Shown: positions 16,606 to 25,869, counted from the stretch's first letter. The stretch is DNA of 64,000 nt from Mesorhizobium sp. M1E.F.Ca.ET.045.02.1.1 (GCF_003952485.1 NZ_CP034447.1:2990501-3054500); one strand, 5' to 3'. Translations and numbers: made by a program. Notes: generated by a model from the sequence alone, not told the origin.

Positions 16606-17592
16606 TCAGCGATCCTCGATGATCCTCAGATAAGCCGCGGTCACGAACAGCACGATGAAGCCGAAGAGGATGCGGCGGCCGCCCTCGGGCATGTGCAGGA
16701 TGGTGAGCAGCGTGGTCAGCACGGTGAGGATCAGAGCGCCGATGATGGTGCCGGTGTAGCCGCCGCGGCCGCCGAAGATCGAGGTGCCGCCAATGACGGC
16801 GGCGGCCACCGAAGGCAGCACCAGCGGCTCGGCGAGCGACAGCGAAGGCGCCTTGATCAGGCCGATATAGAGCAGGCCGGTGATGCCGGCGAGCAGGCTG
16901 GAGATGACATAGAGCGCGGTGATCACCTGCCAGTAGCGGACGCCGGACAGACGCGCCGCGCGCTCATTGTCGCCGACGGCGAAGAGCAGGCGGCCGAAGC
17001 CGGTGCGGTTGAGCGTGAAGACGATCAGCGCCGCCACCGGCACGAACAGGAACAGCGCGTTGGGGAAGCCGTAGGTGAGGCCGGTGCCCAGCCAGTTGAG
17101 GAAATCCGGGATCCTGGCGCCGGAGGCGATGACGGTGCGCTGGTAGACCTGCAGGAAGCCGGTGCCGATCAGGCTGGTGCCGAGCGTCATGATCAGCGGA
17201 TGGACGCGAAAGACGCCGACGCCGATGCCGTTGACGAGGCCGATCAGCACCGCCGGCAGCATGGCGAGGATGAAGACCACCGTCGGATCCTGATTGACGA
17301 TCTGGGTCGCCATGATGAAGGCGCTCATCGTTGCCACCGTGCCGACGGAAAGGTCGATGCCGCCGGTGAGCATAGTCATGGTCTGGCAGCCGGCGAGGAT
17401 CGCCAGTGGAATGGCGAATTTGGCCGTGTTGGCGATCCAGCGCTCGTTGAAGATGCCGGGGCGAAGGATCTGCAGGATCACCACCAGGATGACGAGCAGG
17501 ATGATCAGCGGAATGAGCGGCCGGTCCGCCATGAAGCGTTTGAGGCGGCGGCCGAAGGAGACCGGTTGAGGCATGGTCGCGCTGCTTGTCAT
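16606..17592 (-). CDS. Ribose-type ABC transporter permease (second)
   Basis: This 328-residue membrane protein belongs to the RbsC/AraH permease family. It has about nine hydrophobic helices, the GGIDLSVGTV segment and a late GGTSIFGGRGG segment, both hallmarks of that family. Its ATG overlaps the stop of the preceding permease (ATGA). With that permease it should form the membrane pore of a sugar/polyol importer, driven by the ATPase at 18572-20119. It is the last gene of the operon. Confidence 0.9.
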   Translation of the reverse strand: MTSSATMPQPVSFGRRLKRFMADRPLIPLIILLVILVVILQILRPGIFNERWIANTAKFAIPLAILAGCQTMTMLTGGIDLSVGTVATMSAFIMATQIVNQDPTVVFILAMLPAVLIGLVNGIGVGVFRVHPLIMTLGTSLIGTGFLQVYQRTVIASGARIPDFLNWLGTGLTYGFPNALFLFVPVAALIVFTLNRTGFGRLLFAVGDNERAARLSGVRYWQVITALYVISSLLAGITGLLYIGLIKAPSLSLAEPLVLPSVAAAVIGGTSIFGGRGGYTGTIIGALILTVLTTLLTILHMPEGGRRILFGFIVLFVTAAYLRIIEDR

Positions 17593-18575
17593 GGCGTTGC
17601 TCCCGCCGGGCGGCCCCGGATGGTGATGAAGGCGCCGAACATCACGACGGCGACCATGATCGCCCCCTCGACGATGGCGGTGACATTGGGATCGATGGCC
17701 AGCAGCGTGAGGTCGGTACGCACCAGCCGCAGCACGAAGACGGCAATGATCGGCCCGAGCAGCCCGCCCTTGCCGCCACCGAGCGCGACGCCGCCCAGCA
17801 CCACCGCTGCGACGCTGGCGAGCAGATAGGGACCGGGGATCGGTGCGCCGATGCCGGTGCTGATGGTGAGCGAGAGCCCGCCGAGCGCCGCGAACAGGCC
17901 GGAAAGCGCATAGGCGACGATCCTGGTGCGCGCCACCGGCACGCCGCTGCGGAAGGCGGCGAGCTCGTCGCTGCCGATGGCGTAGATGGAAAGTCCGAGG
18001 CGCGAGCGCCTGAGCGGGATCCAGACAATGCCTAGGCAGACGACGAGCAGCACCAACGCCTTCGGAACCCAGGCATCGGCCCAATCCGGAAGGTTGGGTA
18101 TCGGCATGGTGCCGATAATGCTTGCCTTCAGCCATTCGGCGGCGGCGCCGCCGGGCGCCTCGAGCACCAGAAGCGCAGCGCCCTGCAGCACGAACAAAGT
18201 GGCCAAGGTGACGACGATATCCGGAACGCGGGTGACGACGATGAGGAGCCCGTTCAGCGCCCCGAGCGCCAACCCCATGGCAAGCACGAAAGGCACCACG
18301 AAGTACGCATATTCCTCGCTGGCGCCGTTCATCATCGATGCGGCGGTGACGCTGGTCAGCGCCATCATGGCGGCAACCGAGAGGTCGATGCCACCGGCAA
18401 TGACGACGACGGTCTGGGCGGCGACGGCGAAGGCATAAGGCAAAACTGCCCGCGCGAGCGAGCCGAAGTCGCCGCTGCCATAACCCGGCTGGATCAGCTT
18501 GGTGACGACGAACAGGAATACCAGCAAAGCGAGCAGGCCGGCGACCCAGCCCTGGCGGCGCAGGAAGCGCATCAT
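17589..18575 (-). CDS. Ribose-type ABC transporter permease (first)
   Basis: The 328-residue RbsC-family permease starts MMRFLRRQGWVAGLLALLVF and contains AGGIDLSVAAMMAL and LGGVALGGGKGG. The ATG at 18573-18575 overlaps the ATPase stop codon, so translation is coupled. Having two different permeases implies a heterodimeric channel, in contrast to the single permease of the cluster at 37554. Confidence 0.9.
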   Translation of the reverse strand: MMRFLRRQGWVAGLLALLVFLFVVTKLIQPGYGSGDFGSLARAVLPYAFAVAAQTVVVIAGGIDLSVAAMMALTSVTAASMMNGASEEYAYFVVPFVLAMGLALGALNGLLIVVTRVPDIVVTLATLFVLQGAALLVLEAPGGAAAEWLKASIIGTMPIPNLPDWADAWVPKALVLLVVCLGIVWIPLRRSRLGLSIYAIGSDELAAFRSGVPVARTRIVAYALSGLFAALGGLSLTISTGIGAPIPGPYLLASVAAVVLGGVALGGGKGGLLGPIIAVFVLRLVRTDLTLLAIDPNVTAIVEGAIMVAVVMFGAFITIRGRPAGATP

Positions 18576-20119
18576 GGCGCGGCCTCCGCATCGGAGGCAG
18601 GCCTGACATCGGCGAGGATGCCGACATCCTCCCTGGCGCCGCGCGGCAGGCCGTAGGCGGCCCGCATCAGCGCCGGCTCGTCGGCCAGCTCGACCGGGAA
18701 CGTGTCGACGACACGGCCGCCGAAGATGACGATGACGCGGTCGCAGACACGCTGCACCTCCTCCAGCTCGGATGTGTAGAACAGAACCGACTTGCCGAGG
18801 CCTGCGAGCTCGCGCAGCAATTTGTAGATCTCCTGCTTGGTGCCGACATCGATGCCGCGCGTCGGGTCGAAGCAGAGGATGGTGCGGGCGTCGGCCGCGA
18901 TCCAGCGGGCGATGGTCACCTTCTGCTGGTTGCCGCCGGAAAGGCGCTGCACCTCGCCTTGCGCGCGAGTGTCGATCTGCAGCCGGGCGATGGCGCTGGA
19001 GACGACCATGTGCTCTCTGCGCACCCGGATCGGCCCCCATTTGCGGAGCGCTGCGCTGAAAGGAAGCGCGATGTTCTCGCGCACCGAGCGCTGCATGGCG
19101 AGCGCTTCGGTACGGTCGCCGGGCACATAGGCGATGCCGGCCTGGATGGCATCGCTCGGATGCGAGAGTCTTACCGGCGCGCCGTCGACGGCGATTGTGC
19201 CGCCGGCCGGCCGGATGGAGCCGGCAAGCGCGGCAAAGAGCTCGTCCTGGCCCTGGCCCTCGAGCGCGACGACGCCGGCCACCTCGCCATTGGCGAGATC
19301 GAAGGAGACATCGTGCAGCTTGGTGCCGAGCTGCAGGTTGCGCACCGACAGCCGAGGGTGGCTGTCCCTCACGGCCGGCGCCTCGCTTGCGGTGCGCGCG
19401 GCGGCGACGCTGACCTTCTCGATGCGGGCGCCGAGCATCATCTCGACGATCTTTTCCTCGACGCCCGGCTCGATGTCGACGACGCCGACGGTGGCGCCGT
19501 CGCGCAGCACCGTGGCGCGGTCGCAGAGCGCGGAGATTTCGACGAAACGGTGCGAGATGAAGATGACCGAGCGGCCGCTGTCGCCCTGGCGGCGCACGAC
19601 TTCCAGCACTTTCTCGGCGAGGTTGGCGGGCAGCGCAGCGGTCATCTCGTCAAGCAGCAGCACGTCGGGTTCGACGGCGAGCGCGCGTGCAAGGTCCAGC
19701 ACGCGCAGCACGGCGAGCGGAATGTCACGCGCGGTCTCGCGTATATCGAGATTGGGGATGCCGAGCTCGCGCACCCAGGCGCGGAACGGCTCGACAGGCG
19801 TGCCGGTCAGCCGCAAATTGGAAAGGACATCAAGATCGGGGATCAGCGCCGGCTCCTGGTAGACCGGCAACAGGCCGGCGCGGCGCGCGGCGGCGGGCGA
19901 GCGGACATCGCGGGCCTCGCCGCGGATCAGGATGCGGCCGGCGTCCGCCTGGATGGCGCCGGTCAGGATCTTCACCAGTGTCGACTTGCCGGCGCCATTG
20001 GCGCCCATCAGCGCATGGACCTCGCCCGGCAGCACCGAGAGCGAGGCGTTGCGGAGTGCTGCGACCGCGCCGTAATTCTTCGCCACGCCGGTGGCATTGA
20101 GGAGAGGATTGGTGGTCAA
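18572..20119 (-). CDS. Ribose-type ABC transporter ATPase (RbsA-like, two ATPase domains)
   Basis: The protein has tandem ATPase domains. The first has GANGAGKSTLVKILTGA and LLLDEMTAAL with a degenerate signature. The second has a degenerate P-loop (ALEGQGQDELFAALAG) but an intact LSGGNQQKVTIARWI. This asymmetry is normal for the family. The start is uncertain: no ATG or good GTG precedes the conserved part in frame, and I choose the TTG at 20117-20119 giving MTTNPLLNATGVAKNYGA. An out-of-frame ATG upstream gives only a 7-codon peptide. It lies between the substrate-binding protein and the two permeases. Confidence 0.88.
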   Translation of the reverse strand: MTTNPLLNATGVAKNYGAVAALRNASLSVLPGEVHALMGANGAGKSTLVKILTGAIQADAGRILIRGEARDVRSPAAARRAGLLPVYQEPALIPDLDVLSNLRLTGTPVEPFRAWVRELGIPNLDIRETARDIPLAVLRVLDLARALAVEPDVLLLDEMTAALPANLAEKVLEVVRRQGDSGRSVIFISHRFVEISALCDRATVLRDGATVGVVDIEPGVEEKIVEMMLGARIEKVSVAAARTASEAPAVRDSHPRLSVRNLQLGTKLHDVSFDLANGEVAGVVALEGQGQDELFAALAGSIRPAGGTIAVDGAPVRLSHPSDAIQAGIAYVPGDRTEALAMQRSVRENIALPFSAALRKWGPIRVRREHMVVSSAIARLQIDTRAQGEVQRLSGGNQQKVTIARWIAADARTILCFDPTRGIDVGTKQEIYKLLRELAGLGKSVLFYTSELEEVQRVCDRVIVIFGGRVVDTFPVELADEPALMRAAYGLPRGAREDVGILADVRPASDAEAAP

Positions 20120-20200
20120 ATCGTGCGGGTCTCGATCATGTGTAGCCTGTTTTAACAGCACGCCACGCTTGCGCGCGGCGTACTGCGGAGCGGCGACTTT

Positions 20201-20350
20201 CCCTTCTCCCCTTGTTGTGGGAGAAGGTGGCCTCGCGAAGCGAGGTCGGATGAGGGGTGTTCCAGAAAACACCAACGCCTCATTCCTTCCAGCACCCCTC
20301 ATCCGTCTCGGCGCTGCGCGCCGATCCACCTTCCCCCACAAGGGGGAAGG
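20201..20350. repeat. Palindromic rhizobial intergenic repeat (RIME-like)
   Basis: CCCTTCTCCCC...GGGAGAAGGTGG and a second palindrome CCACCTTCCCCCACAAGGGG are joined by GAGGGGTGTTCC / inverted CACCCCTCATCC segments. The whole is a two-armed nested inverted repeat between the binding-protein and ATPase genes. Such hairpins may raise the amount of binding protein relative to the rest of the operon. A single arm also occurs at 2764-2786. Confidence 0.75.
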
Positions 20351-20362
20351 AAGAAGCCCAGC

Positions 20363-21397
20363 TTACTCGCCCGGGCCCTTGCAGGCGACGATCTGGTCCT
20401 TGGTGTAGGTGGTCCAGTCCGGAATCGAGATCGAGACCGGCCACTCGGGGCTCAGCGACGGATCGGCGGCCGATTTCAGCTTGGCCTTGCCCTCATCGGT
20501 GGCGTTTTCCCAGAGTTGCGGCTCGACCAGAACGGTCTGCTGCGCCGGCTTCTTGCCGTCGAGGATCTGCAGCGCCAGCGTGACGCCGGCGCCGCCGATC
20601 GAGCCGGGGTTGGTGACGGCGGCGCCAACCAGATCCTTGACCGAGTTCAACTGGCCGACGAAGCCGGCGTTGTCGGCGCCGACAACCGGCACCATCGGCG
20701 CCTGCTGCTCGACCAGCGCGTCGACGATGACGTTGTCGATGCCGGAGGTCCAGATGCCGTTGATCGGCGCTCCCGTGGCGAGGAAGGAGAGGATCTGCTG
20801 CTTGCCCTGGTCCTGCTGCCAGCCGGTGAAGACTTCCTGCGCGACCTTCACGTCGGGAAATTCGGCGAGCGCTTTCTTGAAGCCTTTGTCGCGGTCGCTG
20901 TCGGCGGAGGCGCCGGCGGCGCCGCGCATATAGAGCACATCGCCCTTGCCGCCCATCTGCTGGAACAGCCACTTGGCGCCGAGATAGGCGTACTGCTCCT
21001 GGTTGTTGGAGATGATGTAGGCAGACGGCTCGGTTACCGCCTGGTCGACGGCGACGACGACGATGCCGGCCTTGGTCGCTTCTTCCAGACCGGCCTTGAT
21101 GCCGGCCGGATCGGCCGGATTGACGACGATGGCGTTGACCTTGGCGCTGATCAGGTTGCGGATGTCCTCGAGCTGGCCGGCGGCGTCGGTGTTGCGGTGG
21201 GCGATGTTGAGCTTCGCCACCTCGCCGGAAGCGAGCGCCTGCGCCTTCATGGCGCAGATCATCTCCTCGCGCCAGCCATTGCCCTGCACGGTGTTGGAAA
21301 TGCCAATCGTGTATTTGCCTTCGGCGGACGAGACGCCCACCCAGGCAAGCAAGGCGGCACCTGCCAGTAGCGGGGCCATGGTCAGGTATGTCTTCAT
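20363..21397 (-). CDS. Periplasmic sugar/polyol-binding protein of ABC transporter
   Basis: The 344-residue protein starts at the ATG at 21395-21397 after GGAGTACTGAA. It has a signal peptide (MKTYLTMAPLLAGAALLAWV) and a type I periplasmic-binding-protein fold: YTIGISNTVQGNGWREEM, VNAIVVNPADPAGIKAGLEE and MRGAAGASADSDRDKGF. It should deliver a sugar or polyol to the permease pair downstream. Its neighbours (mannitol-dehydrogenase-family enzyme, SDR, isomerase) point to a polyol ligand. Confidence 0.9.
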   Translation of the reverse strand: MKTYLTMAPLLAGAALLAWVGVSSAEGKYTIGISNTVQGNGWREEMICAMKAQALASGEVAKLNIAHRNTDAAGQLEDIRNLISAKVNAIVVNPADPAGIKAGLEEATKAGIVVVAVDQAVTEPSAYIISNNQEQYAYLGAKWLFQQMGGKGDVLYMRGAAGASADSDRDKGFKKALAEFPDVKVAQEVFTGWQQDQGKQQILSFLATGAPINGIWTSGIDNVIVDALVEQQAPMVPVVGADNAGFVGQLNSVKDLVGAAVTNPGSIGGAGVTLALQILDGKKPAQQTVLVEPQLWENATDEGKAKLKSAADPSLSPEWPVSISIPDWTTYTKDQIVACKGPGE

Positions 21398-21468
21398 TTC
21401 AGTACTCCTCCACATTGACTGTCAGTTGCAGTTCCAGGGCTCCGATGCGATTGGAGCCAAGCCTTTCG

Positions 21469-22383
21469 TCATTTGACGAAGGGGCGCAGCACGTCGCGGG
21501 CAAGCAGGAAACCGCGCTTCACCTTGTCGTCGCTCCCCTCGAACCGGCGGTCCTCATGCTCGATGATGACCGGTCCGTCATATCCGGCCCGGTAGAGGCC
21601 CGAAAAGATGGTGCTCCAGTTGATGTCGCCCAGCCCCGGCATGCGCGGCACCTGCCAGCCTATGCCGGCGGAAAGAATTCCGCGCTCGTACAAACCATCA
21701 TGATCAATCATCAGGTCCTTGGCATGCACATGCAGCATGTGCGGGCCGAACTCGCGGATGAAGCGCTCCTTGTCGATCATCTGCCAGACGAGATGCGAAG
21801 GGTCGAAATTCATGCCGACGTCACCGCTCCAGGCTTCGAGGATGCGGCGCCAGACATAGGGTGAATAGGCGATGTTGTGCCCGCCCGGCCATTCGTCATA
21901 GCTGAAGATCATCGGGCAGTTCTCGAAGGCGAGTTTTACGCCATGATCGCGCGCATGGGCGATGATCGCGGGCCAGACCTTTTGCGCATCTTCCCAATTG
22001 GCGTCGACAGTCTTCGAGGCATCGCCGCCGCAGAAGGTGTTGACCAGCGAAACGCCCATGCGGCTCGCCAGCACGATCACCTTCTTCAGGTGGTCGATAA
22101 CGGCCTCGCGATGCTTCTCATCGGGATGCAGGGGATTGGGATAGAAGCCGAGGCCGGAGATCGTCAGGCCCTTGCCGGCAAGCGAGGCTGCGATGTCCTT
22201 GGCTTCCGAGGCCGAGATGCCGGCGGCGTCGATATGGCTGGTGCCGGCATAGCGTCGGCTGGCGCCCGATGCCTTCGGCCAGCAGGCAATCTCCAGCGCT
22301 TCGAAGCCGACCGAGCGCGCCCAGTCGGCGACTTCGCTAAGCGAAGTATCGGGAAATGGTGCCGTGAGCAGTCCAAGCTTCAT
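21469..22383 (-). CDS. Sugar phosphate isomerase/epimerase (xylose-isomerase-like TIM barrel)
   Basis: The 304-residue protein begins MKLGLLTAPFPDTSLSEVAD. Metal-site segments typical of AP-endonuclease-2/IolE-type barrels are visible: KLAFENCPM (Glu), NFDPSHLVWQ (Asp/His), MLHVHAKD (His) and IIEHEDRRFEG (Glu). It likely interconverts ketose or inosose-like sugars made by the two dehydrogenases of the operon. The substrate is not known. Confidence 0.87.
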   Translation of the reverse strand: MKLGLLTAPFPDTSLSEVADWARSVGFEALEIACWPKASGASRRYAGTSHIDAAGISASEAKDIAASLAGKGLTISGLGFYPNPLHPDEKHREAVIDHLKKVIVLASRMGVSLVNTFCGGDASKTVDANWEDAQKVWPAIIAHARDHGVKLAFENCPMIFSYDEWPGGHNIAYSPYVWRRILEAWSGDVGMNFDPSHLVWQMIDKERFIREFGPHMLHVHAKDLMIDHDGLYERGILSAGIGWQVPRMPGLGDINWSTIFSGLYRAGYDGPVIIEHEDRRFEGSDDKVKRGFLLARDVLRPFVK

Positions 22384-22400
22384 GATGCCTCCCTCTTTTA

Positions 22401-23936
22401 CTATGCAGATCGCGCTGGTCGCTTCAACCGCGCATCTATTGGGTCAGCGCGGACATGTCTGACAAAGGCCATCGGATCGTCTGAGAGCAGTCCATCGAGG
22501 CCGGCGACGACATTTGCGCGGAACATGTCGCTGGCGGCGAGTGAACGATCGAAGATGGCATTGATCGCAAGGATTGCATTGGCCAATTCCTTGCTGTCGG
22601 CACCCACGCGGTCGGCAATCTCCGCGATCTTTTCGGCGAAGGGATCGGACACCTGCCAGGCCCGGCCGAAGCGTGCCGATGCCTTGATCAGATAGGCCAT
22701 CCAGCCGGCGACCGGGACCGACAGCAGCGTGATGTTGTCGCCTTTCGCCAGGCGGTCGCGGATCGGGTTGAGCAGGCGCTGGACGATCTTCTGCGAGCCA
22801 TCGGTGGCGATCTGGTGATTGCGATGGCGGATTGCCGTGTTGGTGAGGCGAGCCAGGCTCTGCTCGACATAGGCGGCCGGCGAGATGCCGGGCACCGGCA
22901 TCAGCGTCGGCAGCGTCTCTTCCATCAGCATGCGGCGGGCGAAGCCTGCCAGCAGCGGGTCGGCCATGGCGTCCGATGTGTGTTCGAAGCCGCCGAGAAC
23001 GCCGAGATAGGAGAGCGTGGTCTGGGCGCCGTTCAGCACCCGCATCTTGAGGTGCTCGAACGGCGTGACGTCGTTTACGAAGGTCGCTCCGACGAGGTCC
23101 CAGCGCGGCACGCGGCCGGCGAAACGGTCCTCGATCACCCATTGGCGGAAGCGCTCGCCGACGACGACGGCGCTGTCGCGGTAGCCGAAGCGCTTTTCCA
23201 CCGCAGCGATATCAACCTCCGTCGTTGCCGGCGCGATGCGGTCGACCATGGCGGAAGGGAAGGTGACATTGCTCGCGATCCAATCCACCAGCCCATTGCC
23301 GCGCCGTTCGGCGAACGCCCGCACGACATTGCCGAGGATGATGCCGTTGGTCGGGATGTTGTCGCAGGACAGCAGCGTCACCGGCCGGCCATGCGAGCCC
23401 GTGCGCAGCTCCAGCGCCCTCGCCAGGATGCCGGGCACGCTGCGCGGCGCTTGTGGGTTGGCGAGGTCGTGCACGATGTCGGGATGGTCGAGGTCGAGCG
23501 CGCCGTTCGACGGAACGTGGCAATAGCCTTTCTCGGTCACCGTCATGGTGACCATCTCGATGTCGGACGAGGCGAGCACTTCGAGCGCCGGCCTGGCGCT
23601 GCCCTGACTGTCGATGACGCGGATGATGCTGCCGATGATGCGCGCTTCGACCTCGTCATTCTGGCGGATCAGCCGCGTGTAGAGGCCGTGCTGCCGGCCG
23701 AGCGTTTCGGCGAGAAGAGGCGGGCGGATGTTGATGCCGACCAGTCCCCAGCGGTCGAAATGGTTCGCCAGGAGATCGTCGGTATATTCGGCCTGGTGGC
23801 AGCGGTGGAAGGCGCCGACACCGATATGCGCGATACCCGGTCTCATTGCTGCGCGATCGTAAGCCGGCTTGCGGACCTCGGACGGCAAGCAACTGAGCAG
23901 GGCAGGGCCGAGGCTTTCGGCGCGCACCGCGCTCAC
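22401..23936 (-). CDS. Mannitol dehydrogenase-family polyol/hexuronate oxidoreductase
   Basis: The 511-residue NAD(P)-dependent enzyme belongs to the long-chain polyol dehydrogenase family (mannitol dehydrogenase, fructuronate reductase). It has IGVGAFHRCHQAEY (nucleotide binding, residues 38-51), EKGYC and CDNIPTNG. The catalytic block is KMRVLNGAQTT: K297 and N302 are present, but the usual histidine is Q305. The start GTG at 23934-23936 overlaps the SDR stop codon (GTGA). The longer frame upstream runs through the SDR gene and has no family resemblance. Confidence 0.88.
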   Translation of the reverse strand: MSAVRAESLGPALLSCLPSEVRKPAYDRAAMRPGIAHIGVGAFHRCHQAEYTDDLLANHFDRWGLVGINIRPPLLAETLGRQHGLYTRLIRQNDEVEARIIGSIIRVIDSQGSARPALEVLASSDIEMVTMTVTEKGYCHVPSNGALDLDHPDIVHDLANPQAPRSVPGILARALELRTGSHGRPVTLLSCDNIPTNGIILGNVVRAFAERRGNGLVDWIASNVTFPSAMVDRIAPATTEVDIAAVEKRFGYRDSAVVVGERFRQWVIEDRFAGRVPRWDLVGATFVNDVTPFEHLKMRVLNGAQTTLSYLGVLGGFEHTSDAMADPLLAGFARRMLMEETLPTLMPVPGISPAAYVEQSLARLTNTAIRHRNHQIATDGSQKIVQRLLNPIRDRLAKGDNITLLSVPVAGWMAYLIKASARFGRAWQVSDPFAEKIAEIADRVGADSKELANAILAINAIFDRSLAASDMFRANVVAGLDGLLSDDPMAFVRHVRADPIDARLKRPARSA

Positions 23937-24715
23937 CGGTTCGCTCCGATCACCCATTGCTCCTGGTCGATCAGCGCGCCGGTCATCGGCCCGGCAGCGT
24001 CGGAGAGCAGGAAGACGGCGAGGTTGGCGATGTCGCCCACCGAGAACAGCCGGCCGAAGGGCTGGGCCGCATTGGCCGCATCGAGCCAGCCCGGCCCATG
24101 GCCAAGCGTATCGGCCTGCATGACGCGCTCGGCCGGCGTGTCGGTCCAGCCGACATTGATGCCGTTGACGCGGATGCGGTCGAAGCGGTGGGCATTGGCG
24201 GCATTCTTGGTCAGCGTCGCCAGCGCGCCCTTGGTGGCGGAATAGACGGCAAGCTCGGGCGAGCCGCAATGCGCGTTGATCGACAGGATGTTGACGATGG
24301 CGCCGCCCCCGCCGCGCTTCGTCATGTCGGCGATGACCGCCTGCATCAGGAAGAAGGGCGCGCGCGCATTGACGGCGAACAGCGATGCCCAGTCTTCGAG
24401 GCTGGCATCGACGAAGGAGGCGCGGTCGGTAAGGCCCGCGGCATTCACGAGTGCGTCGATGCGGCCGAAGCGCTCGATGCAGGTCCGGGCGAGCATTGCC
24501 GGAGCCTCGGGATCGCCGAGGTCGGCGGCGGCAAAGGCGGTCGGGGTGCCCATGGCGGAAAGTTCGGCGGCGACAGCGTCGCCGCGTTTGCGGTCGCGGC
24601 CGGTGATCACAAGGCCTTCGGCGCCGGAGCGCGCGGCGGTCTCGGCGATCGCGCGGCCAATGCCCTGCGTCGCGCCGGTGACCAGCACCACCTTGTTGTC
24701 GAGCCGAACCTCCAT
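23933..24715 (-). CDS. SDR-family oxidoreductase (polyol operon)
   Basis: The 260-residue short-chain dehydrogenase has TGATQGIG for NAD(P) binding, LVNAAG, and the catalytic Ser-Tyr-Lys set in NILSINAHCGS and YSATKGAL. The ATG follows GAGGAGG. It is the first gene of the operon that continues to 16606. The GGAA-N6-TTCC site at 24753-24766 lies just upstream. It probably oxidises a polyol or its keto product. Confidence 0.9.
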   Translation of the reverse strand: MEVRLDNKVVLVTGATQGIGRAIAETAARSGAEGLVITGRDRKRGDAVAAELSAMGTPTAFAAADLGDPEAPAMLARTCIERFGRIDALVNAAGLTDRASFVDASLEDWASLFAVNARAPFFLMQAVIADMTKRGGGGAIVNILSINAHCGSPELAVYSATKGALATLTKNAANAHRFDRIRVNGINVGWTDTPAERVMQADTLGHGPGWLDAANAAQPFGRLFSVGDIANLAVFLLSDAAGPMTGALIDQEQWVIGANR

Positions 24716-24725
24716 TCCTCCTCCC

Positions 24726-24766
24726 GGAACAAAGTTTCTATTTTTTTAAAATGGAACAAAAGTTCC
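24726..24766. promoter_or_regulatory. IolR-type RpiR operator pair
   Basis: GGAACAAAAGTTCC (24753-24766) matches GGAA-N6-TTCC, the motif described for the rhizobial RpiR-type repressor IolR. GGAACAAAGTTTCT (24726-24739) is a near copy 27 bases away. Both lie between the RpiR gene and the first operon gene, over an A/T-rich promoter-like stretch. Confidence 0.6.
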
Positions 24767-24785
24767 CGATAGTCAACCGCCACGG

Positions 24786-25679
24786 TCAGCCTGTCCGGCG
24801 CGCAACGACGCCGTGGACCAAAGCCATGCCGACGGCGAGCGATGCGGCGAGCGAGCGGAAGCCGGCGAAATCCGACTCTACCACCTCCAGCCAGGCGTCG
24901 GAGAGTCTCACCAGCGGCGAGAAGGTGCTGTCGGTGATGGCGACGATGCGCGCCTTGCGCTCATGCGCGACGGCGACGAGGTCGGGCGTGATCGAATTAT
25001 AGGGGCTGAAGGAGACTGCGAGCACCGCGTCGCGCGGCGTTATGCAGCCGACCTGGTCGAGCGCGGTCGAGCCGACATTGTCGACCAGCACGTTGCGCAC
25101 CCCCTGCTGCGACAGCGTCAGCGACAGATAGGTGGTGACGGGGAAGGCGCGCTTGCTGCCGATGACATAGATCAGTTCCGCGCTGGCCAGCAGTTCGACC
25201 ATCTTCTCGAAGCTGTCGATGTCGAAGCCGTTGCCGATGCGGCCGAGTGAGGCTTGCGAGGCGCCGACCATGCCGTTGAGGAAATGCAGGTTGGCGTTGG
25301 GTTCGGCCGTGGGCTCGTGGCTGCGACCCTCCGGCCATGAGCCTTTCATGTGGTCCTTGAACAGGCCCTGGAAATCGGAAAACCCGGCATAGCCGAAGAT
25401 CTGCGCGAAGCGCACCAGCGTCGAGGGCTGCACGCCGGCCTGGTCGGCCACCTGCGCGATGGTGCCGAGCGCCACGTCGCTCGGATGCTGCCACAGGAAG
25501 ATGGCAACCTGGCGCAGCCGCTTCGGGAAATGCACGGTGCCGGAAGAGAGCACGGCGCGCAGTTCCTCATAGGTTTGCGGTTTGGTGTAGCCAAGTGCCG
25601 CCAGCGAACGGCTGCGTTTTCCCGCTGCCGTCTCCAGGCCGTGCGGAGACGGCTCGTCTGTCGGTTTGCGGCTGCTCAT
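24786..25679 (-). CDS. MurR/RpiR-family regulator of the polyol operon
   Basis: The 297-residue regulator starts MSSRKPTDEPSPHGLETAAG at 25679. The frame is open further upstream, but the added sequence is unlike the family. The helix-turn-helix lies in residues about 45-110 (TIAQVADQAGVQPSTLVRFA). The SIS domain follows with IYVIGSKRAFPVTTY and AVSFSPYN. It is IolR-like in layout. It precedes the operon on the same strand and is divergent from the Gfo/Idh gene, so it likely represses both. Confidence 0.88.
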   Translation of the reverse strand: MSSRKPTDEPSPHGLETAAGKRSRSLAALGYTKPQTYEELRAVLSSGTVHFPKRLRQVAIFLWQHPSDVALGTIAQVADQAGVQPSTLVRFAQIFGYAGFSDFQGLFKDHMKGSWPEGRSHEPTAEPNANLHFLNGMVGASQASLGRIGNGFDIDSFEKMVELLASAELIYVIGSKRAFPVTTYLSLTLSQQGVRNVLVDNVGSTALDQVGCITPRDAVLAVSFSPYNSITPDLVAVAHERKARIVAITDSTFSPLVRLSDAWLEVVESDFAGFRSLAASLAVGMALVHGVVARRTG

Positions 25680-25846
25680 ACGAGGTACCCGTTGACGGCT
25701 TGGAACATCCGAACCCTCCTCCGGATGCGGCCCATCGGTTGGGCCAAGAGAAACGCTATCGCGGCACGGGAGTTTTACAAAACGAAAAATAGAAATATCA
25801 TTCGAAAAATTGCGGCAGGCGTCGCCGACAACGGATCGCCATTTCA

Positions 25847-25869
25847 GGGAGGATAATCGCAAACATGGT
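25847..25869 (+). promoter_or_regulatory. Initiation region of the Gfo/Idh gene shared with 1754-1776
   Basis: GGGAGGATAATCGCAAACAT plus GGT matches 1754-1776 at 21 of 23 positions. It holds a GGGAGGA ribosome-type sequence and the ATG of the Gfo/Idh gene, with an unusually long 12-base spacing. Confidence 0.4.
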
